Source: a bacterium
GTDB lineage: Bacteria; Electryoneota; RPQS01; DYHQ01
Reading direction: 5' to 3'
Assembly: GCA_030622545.1 (NCBI GenBank)
Contig: JAUXGA010000001.1
Location: forward strand, 62,001-126,000
DNA length: 64,000 nucleotides
The translations under genes and the position numbers were made by a program. Below the pieces are notes generated by a model. The model worked only from the letters and a program-made list of their open reading frames with translations. It was not told the DNA's origin and ran no database searches. Below are positions 33,403 to 45,450 of this stretch, piece by piece. Numbering within the stretch: the first letter of the stretch is position 1; each line of letters begins with the position of its first letter.

Positions 33403-36400
33403 GTGAAAAAGGGCTTATTATTTTGTGGCGTTATCACAGCCATAACCTTGCTCTGCTGTTATGCGCTGGTGACGGCGGATGTCGTTCAAAAGAAAACCGG
33501 CGGCAACGCGGTAACAAGCCAATCGGCAACACCGCTCCAATTACCGATTTCAAGTGAACCAATTCGTGCTGCAAAAACGGTAGAACCGGAAAAGGCGGCA
33601 AGCGAATCCGCAGCGGCACTATCTTTTGAAACGGAAATCGTCAGGCCGGTTGTCGCTCCTGCAACAGCTTCCGTGCCTCCTGCAGCCTTGACGGTTGCGA
33701 AAGCTCCCGTTTCGACCAAGGCGAAGAATGCGAAAATGCGGCGTGTCGAGGAGCTCTTTCAGAGAATACAGGAGATCAAGGCTCAAGGCGGCTACGATGC
33801 CGTGCTTTGGGAAGAGTATCACAGGCTAACCGCTGTCGAAAAACCGTCAGGCGGTCATTTTGACGAGGGTGGAGAGGATTGCGCAAGCGCAGTGCCCGTC
33901 AACGAACCCCTGCCCTATAACGACGGAGGGGACACCAGTGACAACCTCGATGACTATTTCCTCGGTGTCTGGGGTGATGGATGTCCTTTCGACGACGCGG
34001 CCCCGGAAGTTGTCTATATCTTTCGGCCTACGGCGAATGTGGTCGTGACTATCGATTTGAGTGGTTCCGACTACGATACGAAAATGTGGGTTTATCAAGG
34101 AACCTGCGATGCAGTAAACGTTGTTGCCTGTGATGACGACGGCGGCGATGGTTTGGATTCGAAAATCTCAAATCTCGCCCTGACCGCTGGTTCGGATTAT
34201 TTCATCATCATTGACGGATATGACGACAACTCCGGCGTATATACCATGCTCATTTCCACGCCGGGTCCATGTATTCCGGATTTCACCGTTGCTTTGAACT
34301 GTTCGACGGGCTACAGGAATGTAGCCAACACCTGCGGTGCGGTGAACGACTGCGACACCCGTGGCAGCGAAGACCATATCTATGAAATCGTAATTCCGGA
34401 AGAACGCCAGTATTCCTTCACGCTCTGCAATACATCCGGAGGTCCGGCAGCATGGGATTCCTATATATATCTGGATAACCAATGTTGTTCGTCCGGGCAT
34501 GTCACTTCCGATGATGACGGTTGCGGCACCATATTTGGTCTTTCCGATATCGATTGCATCTATCTATCGCCGGGAACCTATTACCTGCTCATCGAGGGAT
34601 TTGGCGTTACGGACTGTGGCGAGTATCTGCTTGAGATTGATTGCTGCGTACCGTGCAGCGTTGATTGTCCTGCGAGCGCAATTGCTGAGGGAGAACCCGA
34701 TTGTGAGGAAAACTATGACGATCAATACAATGGAGGCTGCAATACGGAGCCGACTCCGATCTTTCAATCGATTTCCTGCGGCGATACGATTTGCGGAAGG
34801 TCGGGAACGTATCTGTTTGATGGCTCCAACTACCGTGAAATGGACTGGTACGAACTCGTCGTGACCGAACGTGACAGTATTATTTTGGGTGCAGTCGCTG
34901 AATTCGATCTCAGGCTCTGGATTGTCGATGGAAATCAGGGTTGTGACAACTCGACAGCGATTATCACAGCCGCGGCGAACGACTGTGATACTCTCCGTGT
35001 ATCAGCCTGCGTGAATCCGGGGATCTATTGGCTTCTCGTCGCTCCGGATGCTTTTGAAGGATTTCCGTGCGGGGTGGAATATTTAGCATGGCTCGATTGT
35101 ACGCCCTGTCTGAGTGTGCCGCCTGCATGCCCGGAAAACACAACGTTCGGGCAGGTGGTACATTTGCCGGAAGAAGCATGGACAGCCGGAGTCAGCGATT
35201 TGCGTACAGGTTCGGGAAATGATCCCTTGATACGCTATGACAGCTTCTCGGGTGTCACAAGTCCGACCTGTGAAATCCATTTCTGGGGACTCAGTCTCAT
35301 GAATCCTTGGGCTGAGTGCGATGAAGACCCCATGACATTCGAAATTAAATTCTATCAAGATGCTGCTGGAGTCCCCGGTGCTGAAATGTGTTTCAATACC
35401 GTGACCGTTGCGCGGCAGGGAACCGGTCTCACGTATTTGGACTTCCCGCTCTATTACTACAGTGCGATTCTGGATCCCTGCTGCTATATCGCGGACGGCT
35501 GGGTTTCGATTCAAGGCACCAGTGTCGGTTCCCCGACGGATTGCTGGTTCCTGTGGATGAGTTCTGGGATGGGAGACGGCATGTCTCTGATGTGGGACGG
35601 CTCGGTTATGTTAGAAGAAGCGTTCGACTTGAGCATGTGTCTGGTTGGAACAGGAGATTTAATCGGAGCATGCTGTATTCCGGAGACCGGAGATTGTCAG
35701 GACGGTGTTGCCGCAGCGGATTGTCAGGGTATTTTCTACGGCGATATGACTTGCGCGGAGCTCGAAATTCCGTGCGGCCTCGGTGCGTGTTGTAATGACT
35801 TTACCGCCGAATGCGACTTGACCCTTTATGAAAACTGCCAAGCTCCCGGTCTGACCTGGCATCCCGGCATCGGCTGCGATCCGAATCCGTGCGAACCGGT
35901 TTGCCCTTATCCAGATCGGGACATAGAACCCGACAATAGTGCTTGTCCGCCGATGAGTCCTGCTTGCTACGTTATCTGCGAGGATACACTGTGCGGAGAA
36001 ATTCAGGTCAGTGGCGATGAGGATTACTACGAGTTCGTGATTGCACCGGGAGAGACCTATCAGCTCTTCCTTGATGTTTTCGCGGATGACACGCCGGGTT
36101 ATTGGACTTATGGTACGGGATTGGATCCGCAAGTCCGCGTCTACGACGCGAATTGTGTCGAGATCTTTTACAACGACGACGGCGGCGAGGGGCTCGATAG
36201 TTATCTTGAAACGGATGTGCTTTCTGCCGGTACCTACTATGTCCATGTAAAAGGCTTCTCCAGTTCGACCGGTCCCTACATCCTGTCGGTTTACTGCGTG
36301 CCGGGCGCGACGGATTGTGATGACTGGGTACTTTGCTGCGAACCGGGAGAAACCGAGCCTAACGATATCTGCCCCGATCCTGTCGATCCGCATACGATTG

Positions 36401-37410
36401 CCTGCGAAGATACGATTTGCGGCAAGGTTTGTCCGGACGTCGAACATGACATCTACCCCATCGTGGTTCCTCCACAGACCATCATGTCACTGGCGATTTA
36501 CGACGGCTACGACTGCAGCCAGCGACCTACGACCTGTATCGCTAACGATCTGTTAAATGACGATTGCTCTGTGGCAGGCAGCGGCAATACGGCAGGCTGG
36601 CAACTGACGAATGAACTCACGGAACCGTGGTATCTGTATTTGGATGTCTATCAGACCAGTCCCGGCTGCTGGGCGAAGTACAAGATTGTGACGCAGTGCT
36701 GTCAAATTACGGACTACTGCGAAGATCCGATTATCGTTCCCAACGTGTATCACTATGAGAACACCATCAGTACCTGTTGTGGAACGAATCCTGTACCCAT
36801 CGTGTGGTCTGATTACGATTGTTCCGGTTCTGATTATACTTCGGGTCCGGATGTGGTCTATCAGATTTCCATCGGGGAACCCGGAGTGCTTGATATCATC
36901 GCTTCAGGCACCGGAGATAATCAGGTGATGGTCTTTACGGACTGCGCAGATCCGACAAATACCTGCATGGGTTCAGCGGACAACACCTTTACCGGAGATG
37001 ATGAAGAAATTCTCGGTTTGAGCCTTCCCGCCGGAACCTACTTCATCTCGAAGTCGGTTTTCAGCACGAGCTGCGGCGAGATGACCATCGTCATTGAAAG
37101 CGATGTTTTGTTGACAGTGGAATCCCCGACGGAAGCGCTGGTACCGACCGAGTATGCGCTTCACCAGAACTATCCGAATCCGTTCAATCCGACGACAACG
37201 ATTCGTTATGATGTTAGAGAGACCGGACTTGTTTCTTTGAAGGTCTTCGATCTCTTAGGACGGGAAACAGCCACTCTGGTGAGCGAGAAGCTTATGCCCG
37301 GTTCCTACACGGTTGCGTGGGATGCGTCGAGTTTCCCATCGGGAGTTTATTTCTGCCGTATGGAAGCGAAAGAATTCACTCAGATTCGGAAGCTCCTGTT
37401 AGTGAAATAA
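33403..37410 (+). CDS. Giant Cys/Asp-rich secreted protein with pre-peptidase-like repeats and type IX sorting domain
   Basis: The 1335-residue protein starts with a signal peptide (LFCGVITAITLLCCYALVTA) and a low-complexity Ala/Val/Pro stretch. It then has at least five beta-sandwich units of about 110-130 residues that each contain an acidic turn (such as CDDDGGDGLDSK, SDDDGCG, YNDDGGEGLDSYL) followed by AGTYYVHVKG-type strands, the pattern of bacterial pre-peptidase C-terminal (PPC) domains. Many paired cysteines suggest disulfide cross-links. A cysteine-rich linker (GACCIPETGDCQDG...GACCNDFTAECDL) splits the array. The end is a sorting domain, NYPNPFNPTTTIRYDV to IRKLLLVK. It is probably a surface or matrix protein. 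No catalytic motif is seen. Confidence 0.85.
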   Translation: MKKGLLFCGVITAITLLCCYALVTADVVQKKTGGNAVTSQSATPLQLPISSEPIRAAKTVEPEKAASESAAALSFETEIVRPVVAPATASVPPAALTVAKAPVSTKAKNAKMRRVEELFQRIQEIKAQGGYDAVLWEEYHRLTAVEKPSGGHFDEGGEDCASAVPVNEPLPYNDGGDTSDNLDDYFLGVWGDGCPFDDAAPEVVYIFRPTANVVVTIDLSGSDYDTKMWVYQGTCDAVNVVACDDDGGDGLDSKISNLALTAGSDYFIIIDGYDDNSGVYTMLISTPGPCIPDFTVALNCSTGYRNVANTCGAVNDCDTRGSEDHIYEIVIPEERQYSFTLCNTSGGPAAWDSYIYLDNQCCSSGHVTSDDDGCGTIFGLSDIDCIYLSPGTYYLLIEGFGVTDCGEYLLEIDCCVPCSVDCPASAIAEGEPDCEENYDDQYNGGCNTEPTPIFQSISCGDTICGRSGTYLFDGSNYREMDWYELVVTERDSIILGAVAEFDLRLWIVDGNQGCDNSTAIITAAANDCDTLRVSACVNPGIYWLLVAPDAFEGFPCGVEYLAWLDCTPCLSVPPACPENTTFGQVVHLPEEAWTAGVSDLRTGSGNDPLIRYDSFSGVTSPTCEIHFWGLSLMNPWAECDEDPMTFEIKFYQDAAGVPGAEMCFNTVTVARQGTGLTYLDFPLYYYSAILDPCCYIADGWVSIQGTSVGSPTDCWFLWMSSGMGDGMSLMWDGSVMLEEAFDLSMCLVGTGDLIGACCIPETGDCQDGVAAADCQGIFYGDMTCAELEIPCGLGACCNDFTAECDLTLYENCQAPGLTWHPGIGCDPNPCEPVCPYPDRDIEPDNSACPPMSPACYVICEDTLCGEIQVSGDEDYYEFVIAPGETYQLFLDVFADDTPGYWTYGTGLDPQVRVYDANCVEIFYNDDGGEGLDSYLETDVLSAGTYYVHVKGFSSSTGPYILSVYCVPGATDCDDWVLCCEPGETEPNDICPDPVDPHTIACEDTICGKVCPDVEHDIYPIVVPPQTIMSLAIYDGYDCSQRPTTCIANDLLNDDCSVAGSGNTAGWQLTNELTEPWYLYLDVYQTSPGCWAKYKIVTQCCQITDYCEDPIIVPNVYHYENTISTCCGTNPVPIVWSDYDCSGSDYTSGPDVVYQISIGEPGVLDIIASGTGDNQVMVFTDCADPTNTCMGSADNTFTGDDEEILGLSLPAGTYFISKSVFSTSCGEMTIVIESDVLLTVESPTEALVPTEYALHQNYPNPFNPTTTIRYDVRETGLVSLKVFDLLGRETATLVSEKLMPGSYTVAWDASSFPSGVYFCRMEAKEFTQIRKLLLVK

Positions 37411-37450
37411 AATCACAAACAGGCGAATGTCTTAAATTCCGATACAAGCA

Positions 37451-37488
37451 CAACAAAGGCGGTGTTTCGAGCACCGCCTTTGTTGCAC
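37451..37488 (+). terminator. Strong hairpin terminator after the giant surface protein
   Basis: A perfect 14-base stem, CAACAAAGGCGGTG with CACCGCCTTTGTTG. The T-run is interrupted, so some readthrough is possible. Confidence 0.8.
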
Positions 37489-37552
37489 GCTTCTCGAAAG
37501 TACATGGGTTTCCAAGAATAGTCCGGCATACCCTCCGTGTGAAAAAGGGCGA

Positions 37553-37566
37553 GGGGCTGAAGCCCC
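37553..37566. repeat. Palindromic unit GGGGCTGAAGCCCC
   Basis: A short perfect palindrome followed by TTACC, one more of the distinct GC-rich palindromic units in intergenic DNA here. Confidence 0.5.
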
Positions 37567-37653
37567 TTACCTTAGGCGGGGGGAATATGAGAGGGTGCCT
37601 AATGCTATTCTTAAAAATTGGAACTTATGGGAATTCGTCGAGTATAAGTACCG

Positions 37654-37938
37654 ATGAAGCAACTTGCAATCATACTATCCCTCGTCTCATTACTGTTTAT
37701 CATGGTGACTCCTGTACTGGAGTTCACACATCACCACTCTGACGAGGAAGCTGTTGCAACCCATCCGCCGTCGGATTGTGACTGTGGGTGCGCTTCTCAT
37801 ACCAGCTTTCAGGCTGTCGTAGATAGCGAAGAAATAGTTAATTATTCTCCGGCGATTTCCATTACTGATCGCTGCAGTTTGACCCCACCTGACCCTCCCG
37901 TTTTCCCTCTATATCAACCTCCAAAATTATTCTCCTGA
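37654..37938 (+). CDS. Small exported His/Cys-rich protein heading a metal-efflux operon
   Basis: The 94-residue protein has an N-terminal hydrophobic segment (LAIILSLVSLLFIMVTPVL) and then FTHHHSDEE and SDCDCGCASH, which look like metal-binding sequences, with a proline-rich end. It is encoded 65 bases before the CzcC-like gene and in the same direction. Small His/Cys-rich periplasmic proteins at the head of RND efflux operons are thought to sense or deliver metal, as with CzcI/CopL-like proteins; I do not recognise the exact family. There is no strong ribosome site, so expression may be low. Confidence 0.6.
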   Translation: MKQLAIILSLVSLLFIMVTPVLEFTHHHSDEEAVATHPPSDCDCGCASHTSFQAVVDSEEIVNYSPAISITDRCSLTPPDPPVFPLYQPPKLFS

Positions 37939-38003
37939 TTCACTGCTTTTCCAGCGCGAAGAGTGTGCTGGACACTATTATCTTGTGAATTTGGAGGACA
38001 GGA

Positions 38004-39245
38004 ATGCACTTCCCCGTTTTATTTGTGCCGCTCCTGACTCGAGCGGCTTTTTTTGTCATGTCTTTTGTTATCGCTTGTTCTGCGTCCAACGCCGAAAACC
38101 TGAGCTGGATACTAACAGAGTTTCGTGCAACGTCGCCGGTGCTTGCCGATGCTCGGCTTAAGCTAACAGAAGCTCGCGCCGATTACACCTCTAATCGAGC
38201 TTTGCCGAACCCTTATCTTGTCGGTGAGCAGGAACGTTGGGACGATGATTCTGTTCCAACAGAAACGACCATCGGCATTCGACAGAATTTCGGTTTTCTC
38301 TGGTCGCAAAGTTCAAGAGTCCGTGCGGCGCGTCTCGCCTACGAATCTGAGCTCGCGAAGTTTGAAGAGTTGCAAAATGAACTTGCCGCTCAGGTTGTCG
38401 TTGCCGCTTATGAATATGATGGATTCCGGTGGCAAAGCGTCGTGCTGGACAGTGTATTGAACCGCGCGCGCGAACTAACGGATGCGATGGCGGCTCGGCG
38501 GGAGTTGGGAGATGTTTCTCTCTATGATGAGCAACGGCTGCAAATCGAATTGGTTCAACTCCAGCATCGCCGACAACAGCTATTCGCCGAGGAACAACGA
38601 GCGTTGACGGAACTGATTCGATTGACCGGATTGTCGCAGCGCCAGCTTGAAGCCCTCAACATCGATATAGAGATTCATCCGTCTGAGATGTCTTTAGAAG
38701 AAGCCTCAAGCTACGGATTGGAACACCGTCCCCGCGCTATCGCAGCGGCTCGCGAAGTGGAATCCGCCGATTGGTCACATCGAGCTGCCCGACTTTCGCA
38801 GCTTCCCGATTTCAGTATTGGATTCGGGTTGAAATCTCAAAAACCCGGACAGGATGGCAGCGTTATTGAAGCCGAGCTCGAGATTCCAATCTTCGGTCAA
38901 CGTCGAAGTCAGAGACGACTTGCCGCCGCTGCTCAAAGGCGCGCCGGAGTTCATTTCCTGTCAGAACGCCAGCTTGTCGAACAGGAAATTCGCGCGGCAT
39001 ACAAGCAGTGGAATCACCTGCAAACCATAGATGTTCCTATGAGCATCCGCATGGTGGAGGGTGCTCAATTGAACATGGAACGCGGCGTCTTGCTTTACCT
39101 CGAAGGTGAGCTTAGCATCTTTGAATTAGTTGATGCGCTTCATACGGGAATCGAGGCGCAGGAAACCGCGTTTGAGCTCAGAAATGCCTTGATAGCCACT
39201 CAGGTGGAATTGCGGCGTTCCATCGGTCTTGAAATCTTGGAGTAA
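38004..39245 (+). CDS. CzcC/TolC-family outer-membrane efflux protein
   Basis: The 413-residue protein forms the outer-membrane exit duct of a tripartite pump. A signal peptide (FFVMSFVIACSASNA) is followed by the TolC opening LSWILTEFRATSPVLADARL and LPNPYLVGEQERW. Long alpha-helical repeats and two sets of short strands follow, as in all TolC proteins, including the internal repeat near residue 210. It sits directly ahead of the matching adaptor and pump genes, with gaps of 5 and 11 bases, so the three form one operon. Confidence 0.9.
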   Translation: MHFPVLFVPLLTRAAFFVMSFVIACSASNAENLSWILTEFRATSPVLADARLKLTEARADYTSNRALPNPYLVGEQERWDDDSVPTETTIGIRQNFGFLWSQSSRVRAARLAYESELAKFEELQNELAAQVVVAAYEYDGFRWQSVVLDSVLNRARELTDAMAARRELGDVSLYDEQRLQIELVQLQHRRQQLFAEEQRALTELIRLTGLSQRQLEALNIDIEIHPSEMSLEEASSYGLEHRPRAIAAAREVESADWSHRAARLSQLPDFSIGFGLKSQKPGQDGSVIEAELEIPIFGQRRSQRRLAAAAQRRAGVHFLSERQLVEQEIRAAYKQWNHLQTIDVPMSIRMVEGAQLNMERGVLLYLEGELSIFELVDALHTGIEAQETAFELRNALIATQVELRRSIGLEILE

Positions 39246-39250
39246 GTTTC

Positions 39251-40843
39251 ATGATACATTACAAACTTCTACTTATTTTAGCGATGTCAGCATTAATCTC
39301 CGTCGTGGGCTGCAAGAATTCGGCACATCACGATGAATCGCATGAGGCTGACCAAAACAATCATGGGTTACACGCGCATGATGAGCATGGTGATGAACAT
39401 GAATCCCATTCGCACTCTGTCACACTATGGCAGGATAGTCTTGAACTGTTCGCCGAATGGGGGGATTTCATAGCGGAACAACACACCGATGCTATTATTC
39501 ATCTGACGGATCTGCGTGATTTTCGAGCCGTGGACAGCGGAACACTCTCGGTTTCTTGGATGCGGCAATCCACAGCGGTGAAGACCCAACACATTGAGGA
39601 GCTTGCCCATCCCGGAATTTTCATCGAAGAGTTGATTCCCCCAGAAGCGGGTGTCTATGAGCTGGTCTTATCGCTGAATACATCGAAGGTATCCGGAAGA
39701 ATCGTTGTGCCATCGGTGCGTGTTTACGCGAGTGAAGCTGAGATTCCTCACGAGCACGATGACACCGACGACGACGAAACCGTTTCCTTCCTGAAGGAAC
39801 AGCAATGGCAGTTTGACTTCCGAACGGAACGTGCAGGCCGCCGGACGCTCCACAACACGATTCGTGCTTTAGGTGAAATCAAACCTGCAGGCATCGGACA
39901 GGCAGAGGTGTTCGCGCCGTTTGACGCTGTCCTACTCCAAAATCCTCAGCACGGAGTCGTTCACCCCGGTCAGCGTGTGTCGAAAGGGGATGTGTTGGTG
40001 TGCCTTGCTCCTTCGGGAGGAGCGGAAAGCGGTTGGAATAAATTGCTGAATGATTACCGTCTGGCTAAAGCGGAATACGAGCGCGTAAAGCGACTGAACG
40101 ATATGGACGCCATTCCGGCAAGGCGGCTTCAGGAGGCGAAGCTTGACTTGGAAAACAAGGAGGTGCGTCTTCGCGGTGCGCTTGGCTGGAGTGATATCGA
40201 ACTCGACGAACGTTTCATGAACGGCGAGCATTTTCATTTGCGAGCGCCCGCAGACGGTATCTTGACGGATATTCACCTGCGTTATGGTCAGCACGTTCAA
40301 ACAGGCGAGCACCTGTTCGATATTGTAGACCCTTCGAAAATCTGGCTCGAAGCGCAAGTACCCGTATCTGAGAGTTCGCACATCGATCAAATTAATGATG
40401 CTTATTTCACCGTCAGTGGGTCCGACCACATTCTGCGAATCAGCGATTTCGACGGTCGGCTTATTTCGGCAAGTTCGTTGCTGGATCCACAGACGCGGCG
40501 CATCCCGGTAATCTTCGAGCTCCAAAATAAACGGAATGTTTTGCGACCCGGAAGCTTTGCACAGGTGGTACTGAAAACCTCGGCGTCTCGGAAAGCCGTG
40601 GCTATCCCTGAGTCTGCGATTTTAGACGAAGACGGTACGCCCGTAGCCTATGTTCAACAGCAAGGCGAAAGCTTTGTGAAACGAATCTTGAAGACAGGTA
40701 TCAAGGATGAAGGCTACATAGAAGTACTTTCCGGAATCAGCGAAGGCGAACGTGTGGTCACCACGGGGGCGTACAAAGTTCGACTGGCTGCCCTGAAATT
40801 GGGTATGGAAGGTGCAGGTGGACATGCTGGACACGGACACTAA
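39251..40843 (+). CDS. CzcB-type periplasmic adaptor lipoprotein with His-rich N-terminus
   Basis: The 530-residue adaptor links pump and outer-membrane duct. It begins with a lipoprotein signal (LAMSALISVVGC) and an exceptionally His-rich segment (HHDESHEADQNNHGLHAHDE and DEHESHSHS) that should bind divalent metal. The usual HlyD parts follow: a barrel-sandwich domain with an alpha hairpin (about residues 215-330), FHLRAPADGILTDIHL, a beta-barrel and a membrane-proximal domain. The extra ~170-residue N-terminal domain with EHDDTDDD is like that of CzcB homologues in Bacteroidetes. The C-terminal HAGHGH gives a second histidine cluster. Zinc, cobalt or cadmium is inferred instead of copper because Met clusters are absent. 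Confidence 0.9.
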   Translation: MIHYKLLLILAMSALISVVGCKNSAHHDESHEADQNNHGLHAHDEHGDEHESHSHSVTLWQDSLELFAEWGDFIAEQHTDAIIHLTDLRDFRAVDSGTLSVSWMRQSTAVKTQHIEELAHPGIFIEELIPPEAGVYELVLSLNTSKVSGRIVVPSVRVYASEAEIPHEHDDTDDDETVSFLKEQQWQFDFRTERAGRRTLHNTIRALGEIKPAGIGQAEVFAPFDAVLLQNPQHGVVHPGQRVSKGDVLVCLAPSGGAESGWNKLLNDYRLAKAEYERVKRLNDMDAIPARRLQEAKLDLENKEVRLRGALGWSDIELDERFMNGEHFHLRAPADGILTDIHLRYGQHVQTGEHLFDIVDPSKIWLEAQVPVSESSHIDQINDAYFTVSGSDHILRISDFDGRLISASSLLDPQTRRIPVIFELQNKRNVLRPGSFAQVVLKTSASRKAVAIPESAILDEDGTPVAYVQQQGESFVKRILKTGIKDEGYIEVLSGISEGERVVTTGAYKVRLAALKLGMEGAGGHAGHGH

Positions 40844-40854
40844 AGGGAGCAGCT

Positions 40855-43959
<3,105 letters not shown>

Positions 43960-44027
43960 GTTTGCTGTCGATAACAAGTGCATCAGGCGACACTCGCGGA
44001 AAGCTGATTTATGAAGGGAGTATATAA

Positions 44028-44669
44028 GTGAAGACAAAATTTGTGTTGGCGCTGCTTCTGGTATGTTTGATGGCGAGTATCAGCGCTGCACAAGAATGTG
44101 GTCCTTCTTGCCCCGTCTGTTCCGGAAGCCAGGGAGGAGCTTTGTTGGCAACCGGTTCATTGTTAGCGAGTGGAATCTATATCCCCGAAGGTGAAGAAGA
44201 GACCGGAGTCGTTAATCTTCGTTATGGAGTCTTTTCGTGGTTAGATATTGGGGCAGGATATACGGTGGAAGCTGAAAAGCCAATCTGGAGTTTGCGATTG
44301 CAACCGATTTCCGAGAACGAAAAAGGCTGGAGACCGGCTTTCATAGTGGGCACCGGAAGTGTCCAGACAGGGAACAGCGACCAGTCGGTTTTTGCTCAGT
44401 TGACGAAAGGATGGGAATTCTCCGAATTTTTCGCTCTCCGATTGTCCGGCGGTATCGCCAGTCTGATTCCGGATTTTAAACGGGGCTATGGTCTTGCCGG
44501 AATTACGATGACAGTCACGGAAAGATTCAGCTCATTCGCCTCGTATGATGGTCGAAAAACACACTTGGGTCTTTCTTGGGTCGTAACGGATTGGATGACG
44601 ATTTCCGGCTTACTCATTGAATCGAAAGAACCGGCGTTGTCATTCACGTATCGCTTGAATGTCTTTTAA
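44028..44669 (+). CDS. Small outer-membrane barrel with N-terminal CxxxCxxC, last gene of the metal-efflux operon
   Basis: The 213-residue protein has a signal peptide (FVLALLLVCLMASISAAQ) and then, at the very start of the mature chain, CGPSCPVC, a compact cysteine motif suited to metal binding. The rest is beta strands typical of an 8-stranded barrel, ending in an aromatic residue (YRLNVF). GTG at 44028. It lies 68 bases after the pump gene and before a strong terminator. A function in metal tolerance is inferred from position and cysteines. Confidence 0.65.
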   Translation: MKTKFVLALLLVCLMASISAAQECGPSCPVCSGSQGGALLATGSLLASGIYIPEGEEETGVVNLRYGVFSWLDIGAGYTVEAEKPIWSLRLQPISENEKGWRPAFIVGTGSVQTGNSDQSVFAQLTKGWEFSEFFALRLSGGIASLIPDFKRGYGLAGITMTVTERFSSFASYDGRKTHLGLSWVVTDWMTISGLLIESKEPALSFTYRLNVF

Positions 44670-44720
44670 CAGTTCAATCAGGACACGGTATGAAGTCTGT
44701 CTTATCTGCTAATCCGAGAC

Positions 44721-44755
44721 AACAAGGCCTCACTTTTCAGCGAGGCCTTGTTTCA
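44721..44755 (+). terminator. Terminator ending the metal-efflux operon
   Basis: AACAAGGCCTC pairs with GAGGCCTTGTT around a 10-base loop, followed by T residues. Confidence 0.88.
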
Positions 44756-44909
44756 TCATTCTCTTGCGGAGAGAGTGGGATTCTACGCACCCAATTTCTG
44801 CTAAGTCAAGTAAAGTATGAACACACACTTGTAAATAAAGAGATTTTTCGCTCGAAATCGTGTCCGATTTTTGCCTCAATTATCACATTTCATGGCACAT
44901 TTCGGGAGT

Positions 44910-45098
44910 TCATTTGCGTTTTTTCTCCCCTCTCAAGTACCTATCCAGCTCCTCCCTGCGAAACCTCTTGTTCTGCGTTCGGCGTATTTCACCTGACTGG
45001 GCTTTCTTGTACAAGGTCGATGGTAAGATCCGCAGGTAGTCCGCTGCCTCGCGTGTGTTCATGATATCCGGAGTGCTTCTAATCGTTTCCACAGCCAC
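44910..45098 (-). CDS. Small MerR-like (HTH_17, excisionase-type) DNA-binding protein
   Basis: The 62-residue protein is a single winged helix-turn-helix: MNTREAADYLRILPSTLYKK, then the wing QNKRFRREELDRYLRGEKKR. This is the fold of excisionases and of many small regulators encoded by mobile elements. The start shown is a GTG; an ATG at 45062, directly before NTREAADYL, may be the true start (50 residues). No integrase lies nearby. Codon use and the surrounding fragments (45120-45460) hint at a decayed mobile or regulatory region. Confidence 0.6.
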   Translation of the reverse strand: MAVETIRSTPDIMNTREAADYLRILPSTLYKKAQSGEIRRTQNKRFRREELDRYLRGEKKRK

Positions 45099-45119
45099 TT
45101 CAGAATTCGCAAGGGAGCG

Positions 45120-45347
45120 TTACACCAGATAAGCACGGAGGCTGGGATCTTTCAGATTCGAATGAAGCTTACCAAAGAATCCGTCCTTGTCACGCACAAG
45201 CTGTCCCGTAAATTCCAACACCCCGTCTTTTCCAATCGTAAACCAGTACAGAAACCCTTCTTGGGCTGCGAGAATCTGAAGTTGATGGGCGGAGTTCTTT
45301 ACAGAAGGATGGATTGTACCATTGCAGCTACCCTGTATGTGCAACAA
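45120..45347 (-). pseudogene. Possible gene fragment
   Basis: A 75-codon frame whose second half (ILAAQEGFLYWFTIGKDGV and DKDGFFGKLHSNLKDPSLRA) reads like a genuine protein end, while the first part is weak and starts at TTG without a ribosome site. A plus-strand frame just beside it (about 45340-45455, ending YVKTIEESGFEVYYVD then stop) also looks protein-like. I take the area as decayed coding remnants. Family unknown. Confidence 0.35.
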
Positions 45348-45450
45348 TCAGTTCTACTTACATTGAAGATATGGATGAAAAGAGAGTCTCTTTTTACCAA
45401 TCCTATGTTAAAACTATCGAGGAAAGCGGTTTTGAAGTGTACTATGTGGA

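Noticed and set aside
35659-36447. Minus-strand frame of 262 codons within the giant surface protein gene
   Set aside because: Opposite a repeat-rich coding region; low-complexity Arg/Ile composition and no start signal.
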